Shown in pieces: positions 47,413-56,090 of a stretch of 64,000 bases of DNA (positions are counted from its first letter, which is position 1; the number at the start of each line of letters is the position of its first letter). The notes under the pieces were generated by a model. It did not search any database, was not told where the DNA came from, and saw only the letters and a program-made list of their open reading frames with translations. The position numbers and the translations under genes are program-made. This DNA is from Ruminococcus sp. (lineage in GTDB: Bacteria > Bacillota > Clostridia > Oscillospirales > Acutalibacteraceae). The stretch spans positions 25,864 to 89,863 of the forward strand of contig SFCS01000002.1 of the NCBI GenBank assembly GCA_004558485.1, in the 5' to 3' direction.

Positions 47413-47498
47413 TATGACGACCGAAGTTTTTTAACATTTTTCGTGCGTTTTTTGTTGCGGAAAATGCGAAAACATACTATGTTTCTTACATAAAAGCG

Positions 47499-47988
47499 AT
47501 GGTCGCAGCCGCAGTGGAAAAAATGATTGCCTTTTATGACGGCGATCTGTATGACATCAACCATTTTCTCAAGGTCCGGGCGTTTGCCCAAACCATCGGC
47601 GAGCGGGAGGGACTCGACGCGCACACACCGGAAACACCGGAGCTGACAGCGGTGGTGCACGATATTGCCTGTCCGCTTTGCCGCCAAAAATACGGCGACA
47701 CCGACGGAAAGCATCAGGAGCGGGAGAGTGCGCCGCTCGTTGCGGCATTTTTCGCAGAGCCGCTTTTTGCGGGGGTGGATGTCGCGCGCATTTCCCATAT
47801 CGTGTCGCATCATCACGCCTACACCGGCGTGAACGGCATCGACTATCAGATCCTGCCGGAGGCGGATTTTTTTGGTCAATGCCGACGAGAGCGGGCTCTC
47901 GTCGACGGCGATCGCCGCCGCAAAGGAGCGCATTTTCCGCACGGCTGCGGGAGGCCTCCTGCTTTGCGGCATGTATATCCGCCGGTAG
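47499..47988 (+). pseudogene. HD-domain phosphohydrolase with a frameshift
   Basis: The first frame runs from ATG 47499 and reads FYDGDLYDINHFLKVRAFAQ, TAVVHDIACPLCRQKYGDTD, and HIVSHHHAYTGVNGIDYQIL with the family's metal-binding His/Asp motifs. At a run of seven T residues (47867-47873) the reading frame breaks. In the next frame the expected ending appears: EADFLVNADESGLSSTAIAA, AKERIFRTAAGGLLLCGMYI and RR, stop 47988. With six T residues the protein would be one chain of about 163 residues. This may be a true mutation, a slippage site or a sequence error. The family's substrates are unknown. No strong ribosome binding site is seen before the start. Confidence 0.7.
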
Positions 47989-48001
47989 CGGTATGTCGCT
48001 G

Positions 48002-48031
48002 TGCCGAGAGGTGAAATGCCATCTCTCGGCA
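48002..48031 (+). terminator. Hairpin after the HD-domain gene
   Basis: TGCCGAGAG...CTCTCGGCA with an inner 12-base loop, 14 bases past the stop. No clear T-run follows, so terminator strength is uncertain. Confidence 0.45.
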
Positions 48032-48047
48032 AATTGCACAGTATAGC

Positions 48048-48065
48048 GGTTAGCGATTGCTAACC
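48048..48065 (+). promoter_or_regulatory. Feo operator 1 (distal)
   Basis: GGTTAGC-GATT-GCTAACC, an 18-base perfect palindrome, the furthest upstream of four related sites. It lies about 55 bases before the -35 box. Confidence 0.75.
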
Positions 48066-48119
48066 GATTACGCAGTCTTCACAAACTTTCGAAAAGGGAC
48101 GGTTTTTCCCAAAATGCTC

Positions 48120-48148
48120 TTGACAGATGCCGAAATGGAGAGTAGTAT
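48120..48148 (+). promoter_or_regulatory. Promoter of the feo operon
   Basis: TTGACA (48120-48125), 17-base spacer, TAGTAT (48143-48148). Operators 2-4 begin eight bases downstream. Confidence 0.75.
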
Positions 48149-48155
48149 ATAGACG

Positions 48156-48238
48156 GTTAGCGATAGCTAACATATTTTTTGGCGTTGTAGTTAGCTGGTG
48201 CTAACATCTTTTAAGCAGCATGGTTAGCGTGGGCTAAC
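48156..48238 (+). promoter_or_regulatory. Feo operators 2-4, phased array
   Basis: GTTAGC-GATA-GCTAAC (48156-48171), GTTAGC-TGGT-GCTAAC (48190-48205), and GTTAGC-GTGG-GCTAAC (48223-48238). Spacing is 34 and 33 bases, about three helix turns, so bound repressors would face the same side. They occupy the start of the transcribed leader of feoA. The half-site resembles the core of DtxR/IdeR-type metal boxes but with a 4-base centre. Confidence 0.8.
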
Positions 48239-48262
48239 ATCGGAATGTGAGGGATGTATAGG

Positions 48263-48472
48263 ATGCCGCTCAGTCTTGCAGATACCGGCGAGAAAAACAT
48301 CATTCGAAAGATCGGCGGATCACCCGAGGTGAAAAAGCATTTGGAAAACCTAGGCTTTGTGGTCGGCGGCGAGGTCACGGTCATCAACCGTCTCGGCGGT
48401 AATGTGATCGTCAATGTCAAGGAAGCCCGCATTGCCATCAGCCGGGAGATGGCGCTGAAAATTATGATATAA
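48263..48472 (+). CDS. feoA: FeoA-domain iron transport accessory protein (first copy)
   Basis: 69 residues from ATG 48263; an in-frame ATG at 48254 abuts the GAGGG site, so the internal start is preferred. A small SH3-like beta barrel typical of FeoA: IIRKIGGSPEVKKHLENLGF, VVGGEVTVINRLGGNVIVNV, EARIAISREMALKIMI. FeoA proteins are cytoplasmic partners of the ferrous-iron channel FeoB. First gene of feoA-feoA-feoB-Cys-rich, directly behind the four-site operator array. Confidence 0.88.
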   Translation: MPLSLADTGEKNIIRKIGGSPEVKKHLENLGFVVGGEVTVINRLGGNVIVNVKEARIAISREMALKIMI

Positions 48473-48524
48473 AGACGCCGGCGTCTCTATATACGAAGAG
48501 TGAAAGTGAAAGGGGACATACAGA

Positions 48525-48746
48525 ATGAAGTCTTTGAAGCAGGCGGGAATCGGCCAGACCGTCCGCGTGGTCAAGCTGCACGGCGAGGGCGCTGTCAAAC
48601 GGCGTATCATGGACATGGGGCTGACCAAGGGCGTTGAGGTCTATGTGCGCAAGGTAGCGCCGCTCGGAGACCCGATCGAGGTCACCGTTCGCGGTTATGA
48701 GCTGAGCCTGCGCAAGGCTGACGCAGAAATGATCGAAGTGGAGTAA
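48525..48746 (+). CDS. feoA: FeoA-domain protein (second copy)
   Basis: 73 residues from ATG 48525 with AAAGGGG upstream. Another FeoA barrel: KQAGIGQTVRVVKLHGEGAV, KRRIMDMGLTKGVEVYVRKV, APLGDPIEVTVRGYELSLRK. Tandem feoA genes ahead of feoB are common in Clostridia; the two copies here differ enough in sequence to have separate roles. It lies 52 bases after the first copy and 20 bases before feoB. Confidence 0.92.
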   Translation: MKSLKQAGIGQTVRVVKLHGEGAVKRRIMDMGLTKGVEVYVRKVAPLGDPIEVTVRGYELSLRKADAEMIEVE

Positions 48747-48766
48747 GAAGAAGGGGGGGACAGAAA

Positions 48767-51274
48767 ATGGAGATTCGCATTGCCCTCGCGGGCAACCCGA
48801 ACTGCGGTAAGACGACGCTCTTCAACGCGCTTACCGGTTCCAATCAATTTGTCGGTAACTGGCCCGGCGTTACGGTGGAGAAAAAGGAAGGCAAGCTGAA
48901 AAAGCATGACGGAGTCATCATCACCGACCTTCCGGGTATCTATTCGCTGTCGCCGTACACGCCGGAGGAGGTCGTCGCCAGAAATTATCTGATCGGCGAG
49001 CGCCCGCAGGCGATCCTCAACATCATCGACGGCACAAACCTTGAAAGAAACCTGTATCTGACGACGCAGCTCACGGAGCTCGGCATCCCCGTTGTGGTCG
49101 CCATCAACATGATGGATGTCGTGAAGAAGAACGGCGACAAGATCAACACGGCGGAGCTTTCCCGTCAGCTCGGCTGCAAGGTCGTGGAAATTTCGGCTTT
49201 GAAGGGCAACGGCGTCATGGAGGCTGCCGAGGCGGCGATCGACGCAGCGAAGAACGGCAAAACCGTTCCGCAGCACACCTTCTCCGGCAGTGTGGAGCAT
49301 GCCATTGCCCACATCGAAGAGGCGGCTGTGCACGGCTTGCCCGAGGAGCAGCAGCGCTGGTATGCCATCAAGATCTTCGAGCGCGATGACAAGGTGCTCG
49401 AGGGCCTGCATCCGGACGCGGCAGTCCTCGCACATATTGAAAACGACATCAAAGCGGTCGAGGAAGAAATGGACGACGATGCGGAGTCCGTCATCACCAA
49501 CGAGCGCTATGTGTACATCGGTTCGGTCATCAAGGCGTGCTACAGGAAAAAGGATGCCGGAAAGTTGACAACCTCCGATAAAATTGATAAGATTGTTACA
49601 AACCGTTTCCTCGGTCTGCCGATTTTTGCCGCCATCATGTTCCTTGTATACTACATCTCCATGGTGACGGTCGGCAGTATGGCGACCGACTGGGCAAATG
49701 ACGGCCTGTTCGGTGACGGCTGGCACCTGTTCGGCATCGGCAGCTCCGCTACCGCAGAGGCGGAAAAGGAATACGGCGATGCCGACGCGATCATTGAGGG
49801 CTTTGTCGCTGCCGCTGAGGAAAAGGGCGCGGACGTCGAGAAAGTCACCGCCGCTCTGGATCAGGAAAGCGAAAGCTATGACTACGCTGCGGCGGTCAGC
49901 GAGCTGAAAGCGCTGCAGAGCAGTGTGGATGTCACCGGCTTCACCTATACGCTGGAGGACGAAGAAACGCTCGAAACCACCGATAAGACCGGTACGCTTG
50001 CCGACTTTGAGGATGCCGTCCATGCATACGAAAAGTATGCAGGCGGTGTCGATCCCGCAAACTACGGTGTGTGGGTGCCCGGTATCCCGGTGCTGGTCGG
50101 CGACGGCCTGGAGGCGATCGGCGCTGCCGATTGGCTTGCGGGACTTATCAATGACGGTATCGTCGCCGGTGTCGGCGCGGTGCTCGGCTTTGTGCCGCAG
50201 ATGATCGTTTTGTTCCTGCTTCTGGCGTTCCTTGAAGCATGCGGCTATATGGCGCGTATTGCGTTCGTTCTCGACCGCGTGTTCCGCAAGTTCGGTCTTT
50301 CCGGCAAATCCTTCATCCCGATGCTCATCGGCACCGGCTGCGGTGTTCCCGGCATCATGGCGTCCCGTACCATTGAAAATGAACGCGACCGCCGTATGAC
50401 CATCATGACGACCACCTTCATCCCCTGCGGTGCAAAGGTGCCCTTCATCGCCATGATCGCGGGCGCGATCTTCGGCGGCAGCGCCTGGGTCGCCACCTCG
50501 GCGTACTTCATCGGCATGGCGGCAATCATTGTTTCCGGCATCATGCTGAAAAAGACCAGGATGTTTGCCGGCGACCCCGCTCCGTTTGTTATGGAGCTGC
50601 CTGCATACCATCTGCCGACGGTCGGCAATGTGCTCCGCTCCATGTGGGAGCGCGGCTGGTCCTTCATTAAGAAGGCCGGCACCATCATCCTGCTTTCCAC
50701 TATTCTTGTGTGGTTCACCACCTATTTCGGCTGGGCAGACGGCAGCTTCGGCATGCTCACCGAGGATCAGATCGACGGTTCCATCCTTGCTGAAATCGGC
50801 GGCGCAATCGCCTGGATCTTTGCGCCGCTCGGCTGGGGCAACTGGCAGGCGGCTGTCGCCTCCATCACCGGTCTTGTGGCGAAGGAGAACATTGTCGGTA
50901 CACTGGGTATCCTGTACGGCGGCGACGGCACGGTGTATCAGAATATTGCGGTTGCCTTTACCAACATCACCGCCTATTCCTTCCTGGTGTTCAACCTGCT
51001 GTGCGCTCCCTGCTTTGCGGCAATCGGCGCTATCAAGCGTGAGATGAACAGCCGGAAATGGACTTGGTTCGCCATCGCGTATCAGTGCGGCTTTGCGTAT
51101 GCGATCGCTCTGATGATCAACCAGTTCGGCAACCTGTTCACCGGCAATGTCGGCGGTGTCAGCGGCGTGATCGGTGTCATCTGTGCAGCGGCTTTGCTTG
51201 TCGGCATGATCTACATGCTGGTGCGTCCGTACAAAGAGGCGACCAAGCTGACGACCAAGGTCAAAGTAAAATAA
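48767..51274 (+). CDS. feoB: Ferrous iron transporter FeoB
   Basis: 835 residues. The N-terminal G domain has G1 GNPNCGKT (8-15), the G2-region NWPGVTVEKKEG, G3 DLPG, G4 NMMD and a SALKG G5. A helical domain links it to the membrane core, which keeps both Gate motifs: EACGYMARIAFVLDR then KSFIPMLIGTGCGVPGIMAS, and the second with AGTIILLSTILVWFTTYFG. Between TM1 and the first gate (about 318-436) sits an acidic, alanine/glutamate-rich extracellular insert. FeoB imports Fe2+ with GTP-dependent gating. AAGGGGGGG precedes ATG. Regulated through the upstream operator array. Confidence 0.97.
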   Translation: MEIRIALAGNPNCGKTTLFNALTGSNQFVGNWPGVTVEKKEGKLKKHDGVIITDLPGIYSLSPYTPEEVVARNYLIGERPQAILNIIDGTNLERNLYLTTQLTELGIPVVVAINMMDVVKKNGDKINTAELSRQLGCKVVEISALKGNGVMEAAEAAIDAAKNGKTVPQHTFSGSVEHAIAHIEEAAVHGLPEEQQRWYAIKIFERDDKVLEGLHPDAAVLAHIENDIKAVEEEMDDDAESVITNERYVYIGSVIKACYRKKDAGKLTTSDKIDKIVTNRFLGLPIFAAIMFLVYYISMVTVGSMATDWANDGLFGDGWHLFGIGSSATAEAEKEYGDADAIIEGFVAAAEEKGADVEKVTAALDQESESYDYAAAVSELKALQSSVDVTGFTYTLEDEETLETTDKTGTLADFEDAVHAYEKYAGGVDPANYGVWVPGIPVLVGDGLEAIGAADWLAGLINDGIVAGVGAVLGFVPQMIVLFLLLAFLEACGYMARIAFVLDRVFRKFGLSGKSFIPMLIGTGCGVPGIMASRTIENERDRRMTIMTTTFIPCGAKVPFIAMIAGAIFGGSAWVATSAYFIGMAAIIVSGIMLKKTRMFAGDPAPFVMELPAYHLPTVGNVLRSMWERGWSFIKKAGTIILLSTILVWFTTYFGWADGSFGMLTEDQIDGSILAEIGGAIAWIFAPLGWGNWQAAVASITGLVAKENIVGTLGILYGGDGTVYQNIAVAFTNITAYSFLVFNLLCAPCFAAIGAIKREMNSRKWTWFAIAYQCGFAYAIALMINQFGNLFTGNVGGVSGVIGVICAAALLVGMIYMLVRPYKEATKLTTKVKVK

Positions 51275-51298
51275 TTTTTCTGAAAGGAGACCTGCCCT

Positions 51299-51493
51299 AT
51301 GCTCGCCTTTATTGTGGATAATCTTGCAACCGTTCTTGTATGTTTGGTGCTTGCCGCCATTGTCGCAGCCATCATTGTGAAGCTCGTGCGCGACAGGAGA
51401 AAGGGAAAGAGCAACTGTGGCTGTAATTGCGCGCACTGCGCTATGGCAGGCTCTTGCCACAAACAAAAATCATTCCCCGATAACCCCCTTTGA
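51299..51493 (+). CDS. FeoB-associated Cys-rich membrane protein
   Basis: 64 residues from ATG 51299 (AAAGGAGA upstream). One membrane helix (IVDNLATVLVCLVLAAIVAA, about 5-28), a basic stretch (KLVRDRRKGKSN) and a Cys-rich tail with CGCNCAHCAMAGSC. This is the usual small partner gene after feoB in Firmicutes; the Cys tail may bind metal or an Fe-S cluster and take the place of FeoC. It ends the feo operon, just before a strong terminator. Confidence 0.9.
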   Translation: MLAFIVDNLATVLVCLVLAAIVAAIIVKLVRDRRKGKSNCGCNCAHCAMAGSCHKQKSFPDNPL

Positions 51494-51509
51494 TAAATTC
51501 CTTCTTGAA

Positions 51510-51556
51510 AGCAAGAGCGCGTCGGATTTTTCCGGCGCGCTCTTGCTCTTTTTTTT
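51510..51556 (+). terminator. Terminator of the feo operon
   Basis: AGCAAGAGCGCG...CGCGCTCTTGCT with an inner CGG/CCG pair, followed by a T-run. It overlaps the stop of the converging LysR gene. Confidence 0.9.
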
Positions 51557-52476
51557 CAGCGGCAATATTCGGCGGCAAAGTCGATGAAGGTGTGCATGGC
51601 GCTGCTGCAATAGCGTTTTTTCTTTCCCGCAATGTACAGCGTGCGGCGGGCGGCATCTCCCGCAAGGGGATAATAGACAACAGCATCGTCGTCCGACACC
51701 GTGCGCACGATCTCGTCGCTGACAAAGGTGACCCCGAGCCCCTGCACGGCTGCCTCATAGGCGGTTACAAGCTGGTCAAAGGAAAAGGCGATGTGCGGCG
51801 TAAAGCCCGCGGCAGCGCACAGCACCGTCGCATGCTCAAACATGTTGTTGCCCTCGCGTAGCAGAATGAACGGAGCGTCCCGAAAGGCGGCAAGCGCGGC
51901 GGGCGGGGCGGTCGTGTGGCGACCGGCGATAATGTCCGCGCGCAGCAGCGCTCCCGCACGCGCATAGGCTTTGGGGACGCACAGCAGGATGCTCTCGCGC
52001 AGGATGGGGTGCGCCGTGAACAGCGCCGCGTCAAAATCATAGTCCAGCAGCAGATCCAGCTCGTTTTGCAGCACCTGCTGTGTCAGCGTGGCGGAATTGC
52101 CCTCAAAGACATCGACCCTGATGCCCGCATAGCGGCGGCAAAAATCCCTTGTCAGCTGCAAAAGCAGGCAAGAGGCAATGAAATGCGCCCCTCCCACCGA
52201 CAGGTGTCCCGCCCGCAGCCCCTTCAGCTCGTCAAGCTGTGTCTGCAGATCGCCGCTGATCTTTTCGATGTCCGTGAGTGCCTGTACATACACCCGTCCC
52301 GCATCGGTGAGGGAAATGGGTGAGGTGCTGCGGTCAAAAAGGGTGACGCCGAGCTCATTTTCCAGCCGTTTCAGATCGGCGCTGAGCGCGGGCTGCGAAA
52401 TGAACAGTCGCTGTGCGGCAGCGGTGATGCTGCCCGCGCGGTAGATGTCCGCAACAAAAGCGCGTATCGGGATCAT
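51556..52476 (-). CDS. LysR-family transcriptional regulator
   Basis: 306 residues. The N-terminal winged helix reads FVADIYRAGSITAAAQRLFI then SQPALSADLKRLENELGVTL (residues 7-46), with the usual linker helix. The effector-binding domain includes HLSVGGAHFIASCLLLQLTR and LGVTFVSDEIVRTVS. ATG 52476 follows GGAGG at seven bases. It is divergent from an aminotransferase gene; LysR-type regulators usually control the gene opposite them, so an amino-acid-linked signal is likely. Palindromic sites in the spacer support this. Confidence 0.92.
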   Translation of the reverse strand: MIPIRAFVADIYRAGSITAAAQRLFISQPALSADLKRLENELGVTLFDRSTSPISLTDAGRVYVQALTDIEKISGDLQTQLDELKGLRAGHLSVGGAHFIASCLLLQLTRDFCRRYAGIRVDVFEGNSATLTQQVLQNELDLLLDYDFDAALFTAHPILRESILLCVPKAYARAGALLRADIIAGRHTTAPPAALAAFRDAPFILLREGNNMFEHATVLCAAAGFTPHIAFSFDQLVTAYEAAVQGLGVTFVSDEIVRTVSDDDAVVYYPLAGDAARRTLYIAGKKKRYCSSAMHTFIDFAAEYCR

Positions 52477-52479
52477 AGT

Positions 52480-52519
52480 ATAACCTCCAAGTTATGAAAA
52501 ACATAGTTAATATATGTTT
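52480..52519. promoter_or_regulatory. LysR/aminotransferase divergent control region
   Basis: Two inverted repeats: ATAAC-N6-GTTAT (52480-52495), overlapping the LysR gene's ribosome binding site, and AAACATA-N7-TATGTTT (52499-52519). Both fit LysR-type binding geometry. Confidence 0.5.
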
Positions 52520-52577
52520 GATTATATAGCGGTTTCGTGATACAATCAAGTGAAACTTGTGGGAGGATGGCGCAAAA

Positions 52578-53792
52578 ATGGGAGAATTACAGGTTGCGGC
52601 GCGCATGACACCGGTACATTCGGACATTCGCGGAGAAATATTCATGGAGGCGCTGCGCATGCAGCAGCAAGGGGAGTCGGTTCTGAAACTCAACACCGGC
52701 AACCCCGGGGCGTTCGGCTTCGGAATGCCGCAGAGCCTCAAAAGCGTGCTGGAAAATAACATGGACAAGGCGGTGGCATACTGCGACTTTCGCGGGATGC
52801 GCGAGGCGAGAGAGGCCATCTGTGCCTATCATAACGGCAACGGCATCCAGTGCCTTGCGCCGGAGGACATCTACATCACCAACGGCGTCAGCGAGGCGGT
52901 CACGATGCTGCTGAATGCCTATCTGAACCCCGGCGACGAAATGCTGCTGCCCTCTCCGGGATATTCCCTGTGGACGAACACCGTGTACCTGTGCGGTGCA
53001 AAGCCGGTTTTCTACCGCTGCGATGAAGAAAACGCCTGGAACCCCGACATCGATGATATGCGGCGGCACATCAACGAGCGCACCAAGGCGATCCTGCTCA
53101 TCAACCCCAACAACCCGACCGGCGCGGTGTACAGCGAGGAAGTGCTGCGCGAGATCATCGCTCTTGCCGCGGAACACGATCTGCCGATCTTTTCGGACGA
53201 GATCTATGACCGCCTCATTTATGAAAATGTACCGTTCCGTTCCACGGCGGCACTGGCGTCTGAGGACGCGGTGGTGGTGACGACCAACGGGCTTTCAAAA
53301 TCGCATCTCGTCTGCGGCTTTCGCTGCGGCTGGCTGGCGGTTTCCGGACCGACGGCGAAAAAGCACGCGCTGCTCGCCGCGCTCGACAAGCTGGCATCCA
53401 TGCGCCTGTGCTCGAACGCACTGATGCAGCTCGTCATCCCCGCCGCGCTGAACGATCCGCAGACGCCGAAAAGCCTGGTGTCGCCCGGCGGCAGACTGTA
53501 TGAACAGCGCCGCGCGGCGTGTGATGCGCTCGAAAAGGTGGACACGCTGCAATTTGTGAAAAACAAGGGCGCTTTTTATGTGTTCCCGCGCATCGACCCG
53601 TCACTGCACATCACCGACGATCACCGTTTCGCCATGGATCTTTTGCATGAGACGCACATTCTGGTCGTGCCTGGCACCGGCTTTGATTGGCAGGAGCAAA
53701 ATCATTTCCGCCTGGTTCTGCTGCCGGAGCCGCACATGCTGGCAGACGCTGTGGAAAAGATCGGCGCTTTCCTTGCACACTATCACCAGTGA
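52578..53792 (+). CDS. Class I/II PLP-dependent aminotransferase (AlaA/AlaC-like)
   Basis: 404 residues from ATG 52578. Fold type I motifs: KLNTGNPGAFGFGMP at the substrate entry, ITNGVSEAVTMLLNAYLNPG, LPSPGYSLWT, LINPNNPTGAVYSEE, FSDEIYDRLIYE, and the PLP-binding K241 in TTNGLSKSHLVCGFRCGW. This signature set is that of the AlaA/AlaC group that makes alanine from pyruvate or acts on related 2-oxo acids; the exact substrate is open. A GGGAGG lies 12 bases upstream of ATG. Divergent from the LysR gene and followed by a strong terminator. Confidence 0.9.
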   Translation: MGELQVAARMTPVHSDIRGEIFMEALRMQQQGESVLKLNTGNPGAFGFGMPQSLKSVLENNMDKAVAYCDFRGMREAREAICAYHNGNGIQCLAPEDIYITNGVSEAVTMLLNAYLNPGDEMLLPSPGYSLWTNTVYLCGAKPVFYRCDEENAWNPDIDDMRRHINERTKAILLINPNNPTGAVYSEEVLREIIALAAEHDLPIFSDEIYDRLIYENVPFRSTAALASEDAVVVTTNGLSKSHLVCGFRCGWLAVSGPTAKKHALLAALDKLASMRLCSNALMQLVIPAALNDPQTPKSLVSPGGRLYEQRRAACDALEKVDTLQFVKNKGAFYVFPRIDPSLHITDDHRFAMDLLHETHILVVPGTGFDWQEQNHFRLVLLPEPHMLADAVEKIGAFLAHYHQ

Positions 53793-53803
53793 ACACTTAC
53801 TGT

Positions 53804-53833
53804 AAAAAAGCAGGGCATAAGCCCTGCTTTTTT
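53804..53833 (+). terminator. Terminator of the aminotransferase gene
   Basis: AAAAAAGCAGGGC-ATAA-GCCCTGCTTTTTTT, a 13-bp perfect stem. Confidence 0.95.
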
Positions 53834-54032
53834 TGGCGGTGCCACTTGATGCGGCGACCGATCGTTTTGCAGTCTATCATAAAAAACTCACCAGGCATAT
53901 TTTACACGAAGAAAGTATTGCAGTAAATATAGTGATAACTTAACATGCATTGCAAAACGGAAATTTATGGAAAAATTCCTGTCATGCAGTGTCAATATTT
54001 GACAATAATATGCGATCTTTTACCAAAAACAG

Positions 54033-56090
54033 CTATTCTACACCGTTTCGATACATGCCGCGGGTGAAGGGGAAGGTGGGCGCGGCGGCAGTCGCATAGG
54101 CGGTGACGACAGCAGCGACCTCCCGTTCGGTTTCGGTCGTGAAGTGTAAAAGCGCAAACAAAAACGGCGGCACGGCGTTCGGCTTGTCCGCCCAATAGGT
54201 CGGCACGGCGTTGAGCAGCTCGGCGCAGCCGTTTTCACACTGCACGGGGAAATCTGCTTTTTTGCGGTCGCGCAGCACGCCGCTTTTCCGACAGTTGCGG
54301 CAGTCCGCTCCCGCCGCCTTGCGCGGACAGTTGCGGGTGAGCATGAGCGGCAGCCTGCCGTACAGCAGCACACCGCAGGGCAGGGATGTATCGCGGGCGA
54401 ACGCCATCTGCGCAAAGGAAAGCTCCGGAGACAGCAGCGTTGCCGCGAGACCGCTTGCGGCATAAGCGTCTACTGCCGCTTTGTTTGTGATGTTCAATCC
54501 GAACCCGCCGACAAGCGGCAGACCTGCCGCTTTTGCCGCAGGAATGGCGTTGCAGTTGCCGCAAAGGACAAAGCCTGCGCCCGCCTCCTTTGCCTTTGAA
54601 AGCGCACGGGAGACGGCGACAGTGCCGCCGAAAACGCCGCGCGGGATCTCGATGCCGAGGGGGGCTTTGTGCCGCTCTTTTATATCTCTCACCGTTTCGG
54701 GCGGGGTCGAGAGCGGCAGGATGACCGCATGGCTTTCGAGCGCTGCACTGTACTGCGCGGCGCTTGCAAGCCGCAAGACCGTGCCGCGCACAGGCTTGGC
54801 GGCGGGGAGCGGCGCGGGAGAAACGGCGAAAAACGGCACTTCTGCCGCAGCGCGCATGGTGCTGAGCTTTTCGAGCGCTTCCCGCCGCAGTGCATTGATA
54901 ACCGCGGCAGGCAGCACGGCGTTCTCGCCGAGCGACACCTGCGCCGTGGCGACATAGGGCGTGTCGCCCGTTTTCGTCAGCTGTGCCGCGGCGCGTTCCG
55001 CGGTGGTAGGGACGGTTCTGGCAGGCGCGGCGGCGTCGCCGATGACGGTGAGGTGATGCCCCTGTGCATCTGCAGCCGTCAAAACGGTTTTTTCGCCCAC
55101 CGCCGCCGTGAGCGAAAGCGCCACAGGGATACATTGCCGCTCGCGTCGATATAAAGCGGAAAGCCTTGAGAGCACCGCATTTTCGGCGATGTCCTCTTTG
55201 CGGCGCGTGCCGAACATGGCAGTGCCGCGCTTTCCGGTATAATACCCGTCGGTGAAGCCGGAGCGCGAAAACACCGCGCCGAGGTCGTCGAGAACGCCGG
55301 CGTCCGGCTTTTCACCGTCTGCGGCGGCGCGGCAAACGGCAGTGGCGGCGGCAACATATTCCGGCCGTTTCATGCGCCCTTCGATCTTCAGGGAGACGAC
55401 ACCTGCGTCGGCAAGCTCCTGTATATGTGCAACGAGCGACTGATCCTTGAGACTCAGCGCATAGCCGCCGGTCAGATCCGCCGTGTCGGGTGCGGAAAAG
55501 GGAAGGCGGCAGGGCTGTGCGCACAGCCCGCGGTTGCCGCTCCTGCCGCCGAGGGCGGCGGAAAGATAGCACTGCCCGGAAACACACATGCACAGCGCGC
55601 CGTGCACGAATACCTCCAGCTCGCATCCCAACCCCGCACAGGCGCGGATCTCTTCAAGGGACATCTCGCGGGACAGCACGACACGGGAAAACCCGTTGTC
55701 GCGCAAAAAGGCGACGCCGTCCGGCGTGTGACAGGAAAGCTGCGTGGAGGCGTGCAACGGCATCGCGGGGGCGGCGGCGCGAATGTGCCGCGCCAGTCCC
55801 ATATCCTGCACGATGAGCGCATCCACGCCGAGCGCACACGCCTCTTGCACCAGCTTCATCGCCGCGGGCAGCTCGTTTTCCCGCAAAAGGGTGTTGAGCG
55901 TCAGGTGCACCTTGACGCCGCGCACATGACAGTATTCCACCGCACGGCGCAGCGCGTCGCCGTCAAAATTGGCGGCGTGACGGCGCGCATTGAATTGTCC
56001 CGCACCCAAATAAACAGCGGCGGCACCGCATCGTACCGCCGCCTGCAGCGCATCGGCAGAGCCTGCCGGCGCCAAGATCTCTATGCTCAT
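54033..56090 (-). CDS. U32-family peptidase (collagenase-like)
   Basis: 685 residues, the large U32 form with a DUF3656-like C-terminal half. It begins IEILAPAGSADALQAAVRCG, AAAVYLGAGQFNARRHAANF; then QDMGLARHIRAAAPAMPLHA and VHGALCMCVSGQCYLSAALG, followed by SGNRGLCAQPCRLPF. That Cys pattern (with the two CxxC-like pairs) is the Fe-S or Zn site of this family. U32 enzymes include RlhA, which hydroxylates 23S rRNA, and secreted collagenases; which applies here is open, but no signal peptide is present. Its ATG overlaps the zapA stop by four bases, so they are coupled. Confidence 0.88.
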   Translation of the reverse strand: MSIEILAPAGSADALQAAVRCGAAAVYLGAGQFNARRHAANFDGDALRRAVEYCHVRGVKVHLTLNTLLRENELPAAMKLVQEACALGVDALIVQDMGLARHIRAAAPAMPLHASTQLSCHTPDGVAFLRDNGFSRVVLSREMSLEEIRACAGLGCELEVFVHGALCMCVSGQCYLSAALGGRSGNRGLCAQPCRLPFSAPDTADLTGGYALSLKDQSLVAHIQELADAGVVSLKIEGRMKRPEYVAAATAVCRAAADGEKPDAGVLDDLGAVFSRSGFTDGYYTGKRGTAMFGTRRKEDIAENAVLSRLSALYRRERQCIPVALSLTAAVGEKTVLTAADAQGHHLTVIGDAAAPARTVPTTAERAAAQLTKTGDTPYVATAQVSLGENAVLPAAVINALRREALEKLSTMRAAAEVPFFAVSPAPLPAAKPVRGTVLRLASAAQYSAALESHAVILPLSTPPETVRDIKERHKAPLGIEIPRGVFGGTVAVSRALSKAKEAGAGFVLCGNCNAIPAAKAAGLPLVGGFGLNITNKAAVDAYAASGLAATLLSPELSFAQMAFARDTSLPCGVLLYGRLPLMLTRNCPRKAAGADCRNCRKSGVLRDRKKADFPVQCENGCAELLNAVPTYWADKPNAVPPFLFALLHFTTETEREVAAVVTAYATAAAPTFPFTRGMYRNGVE

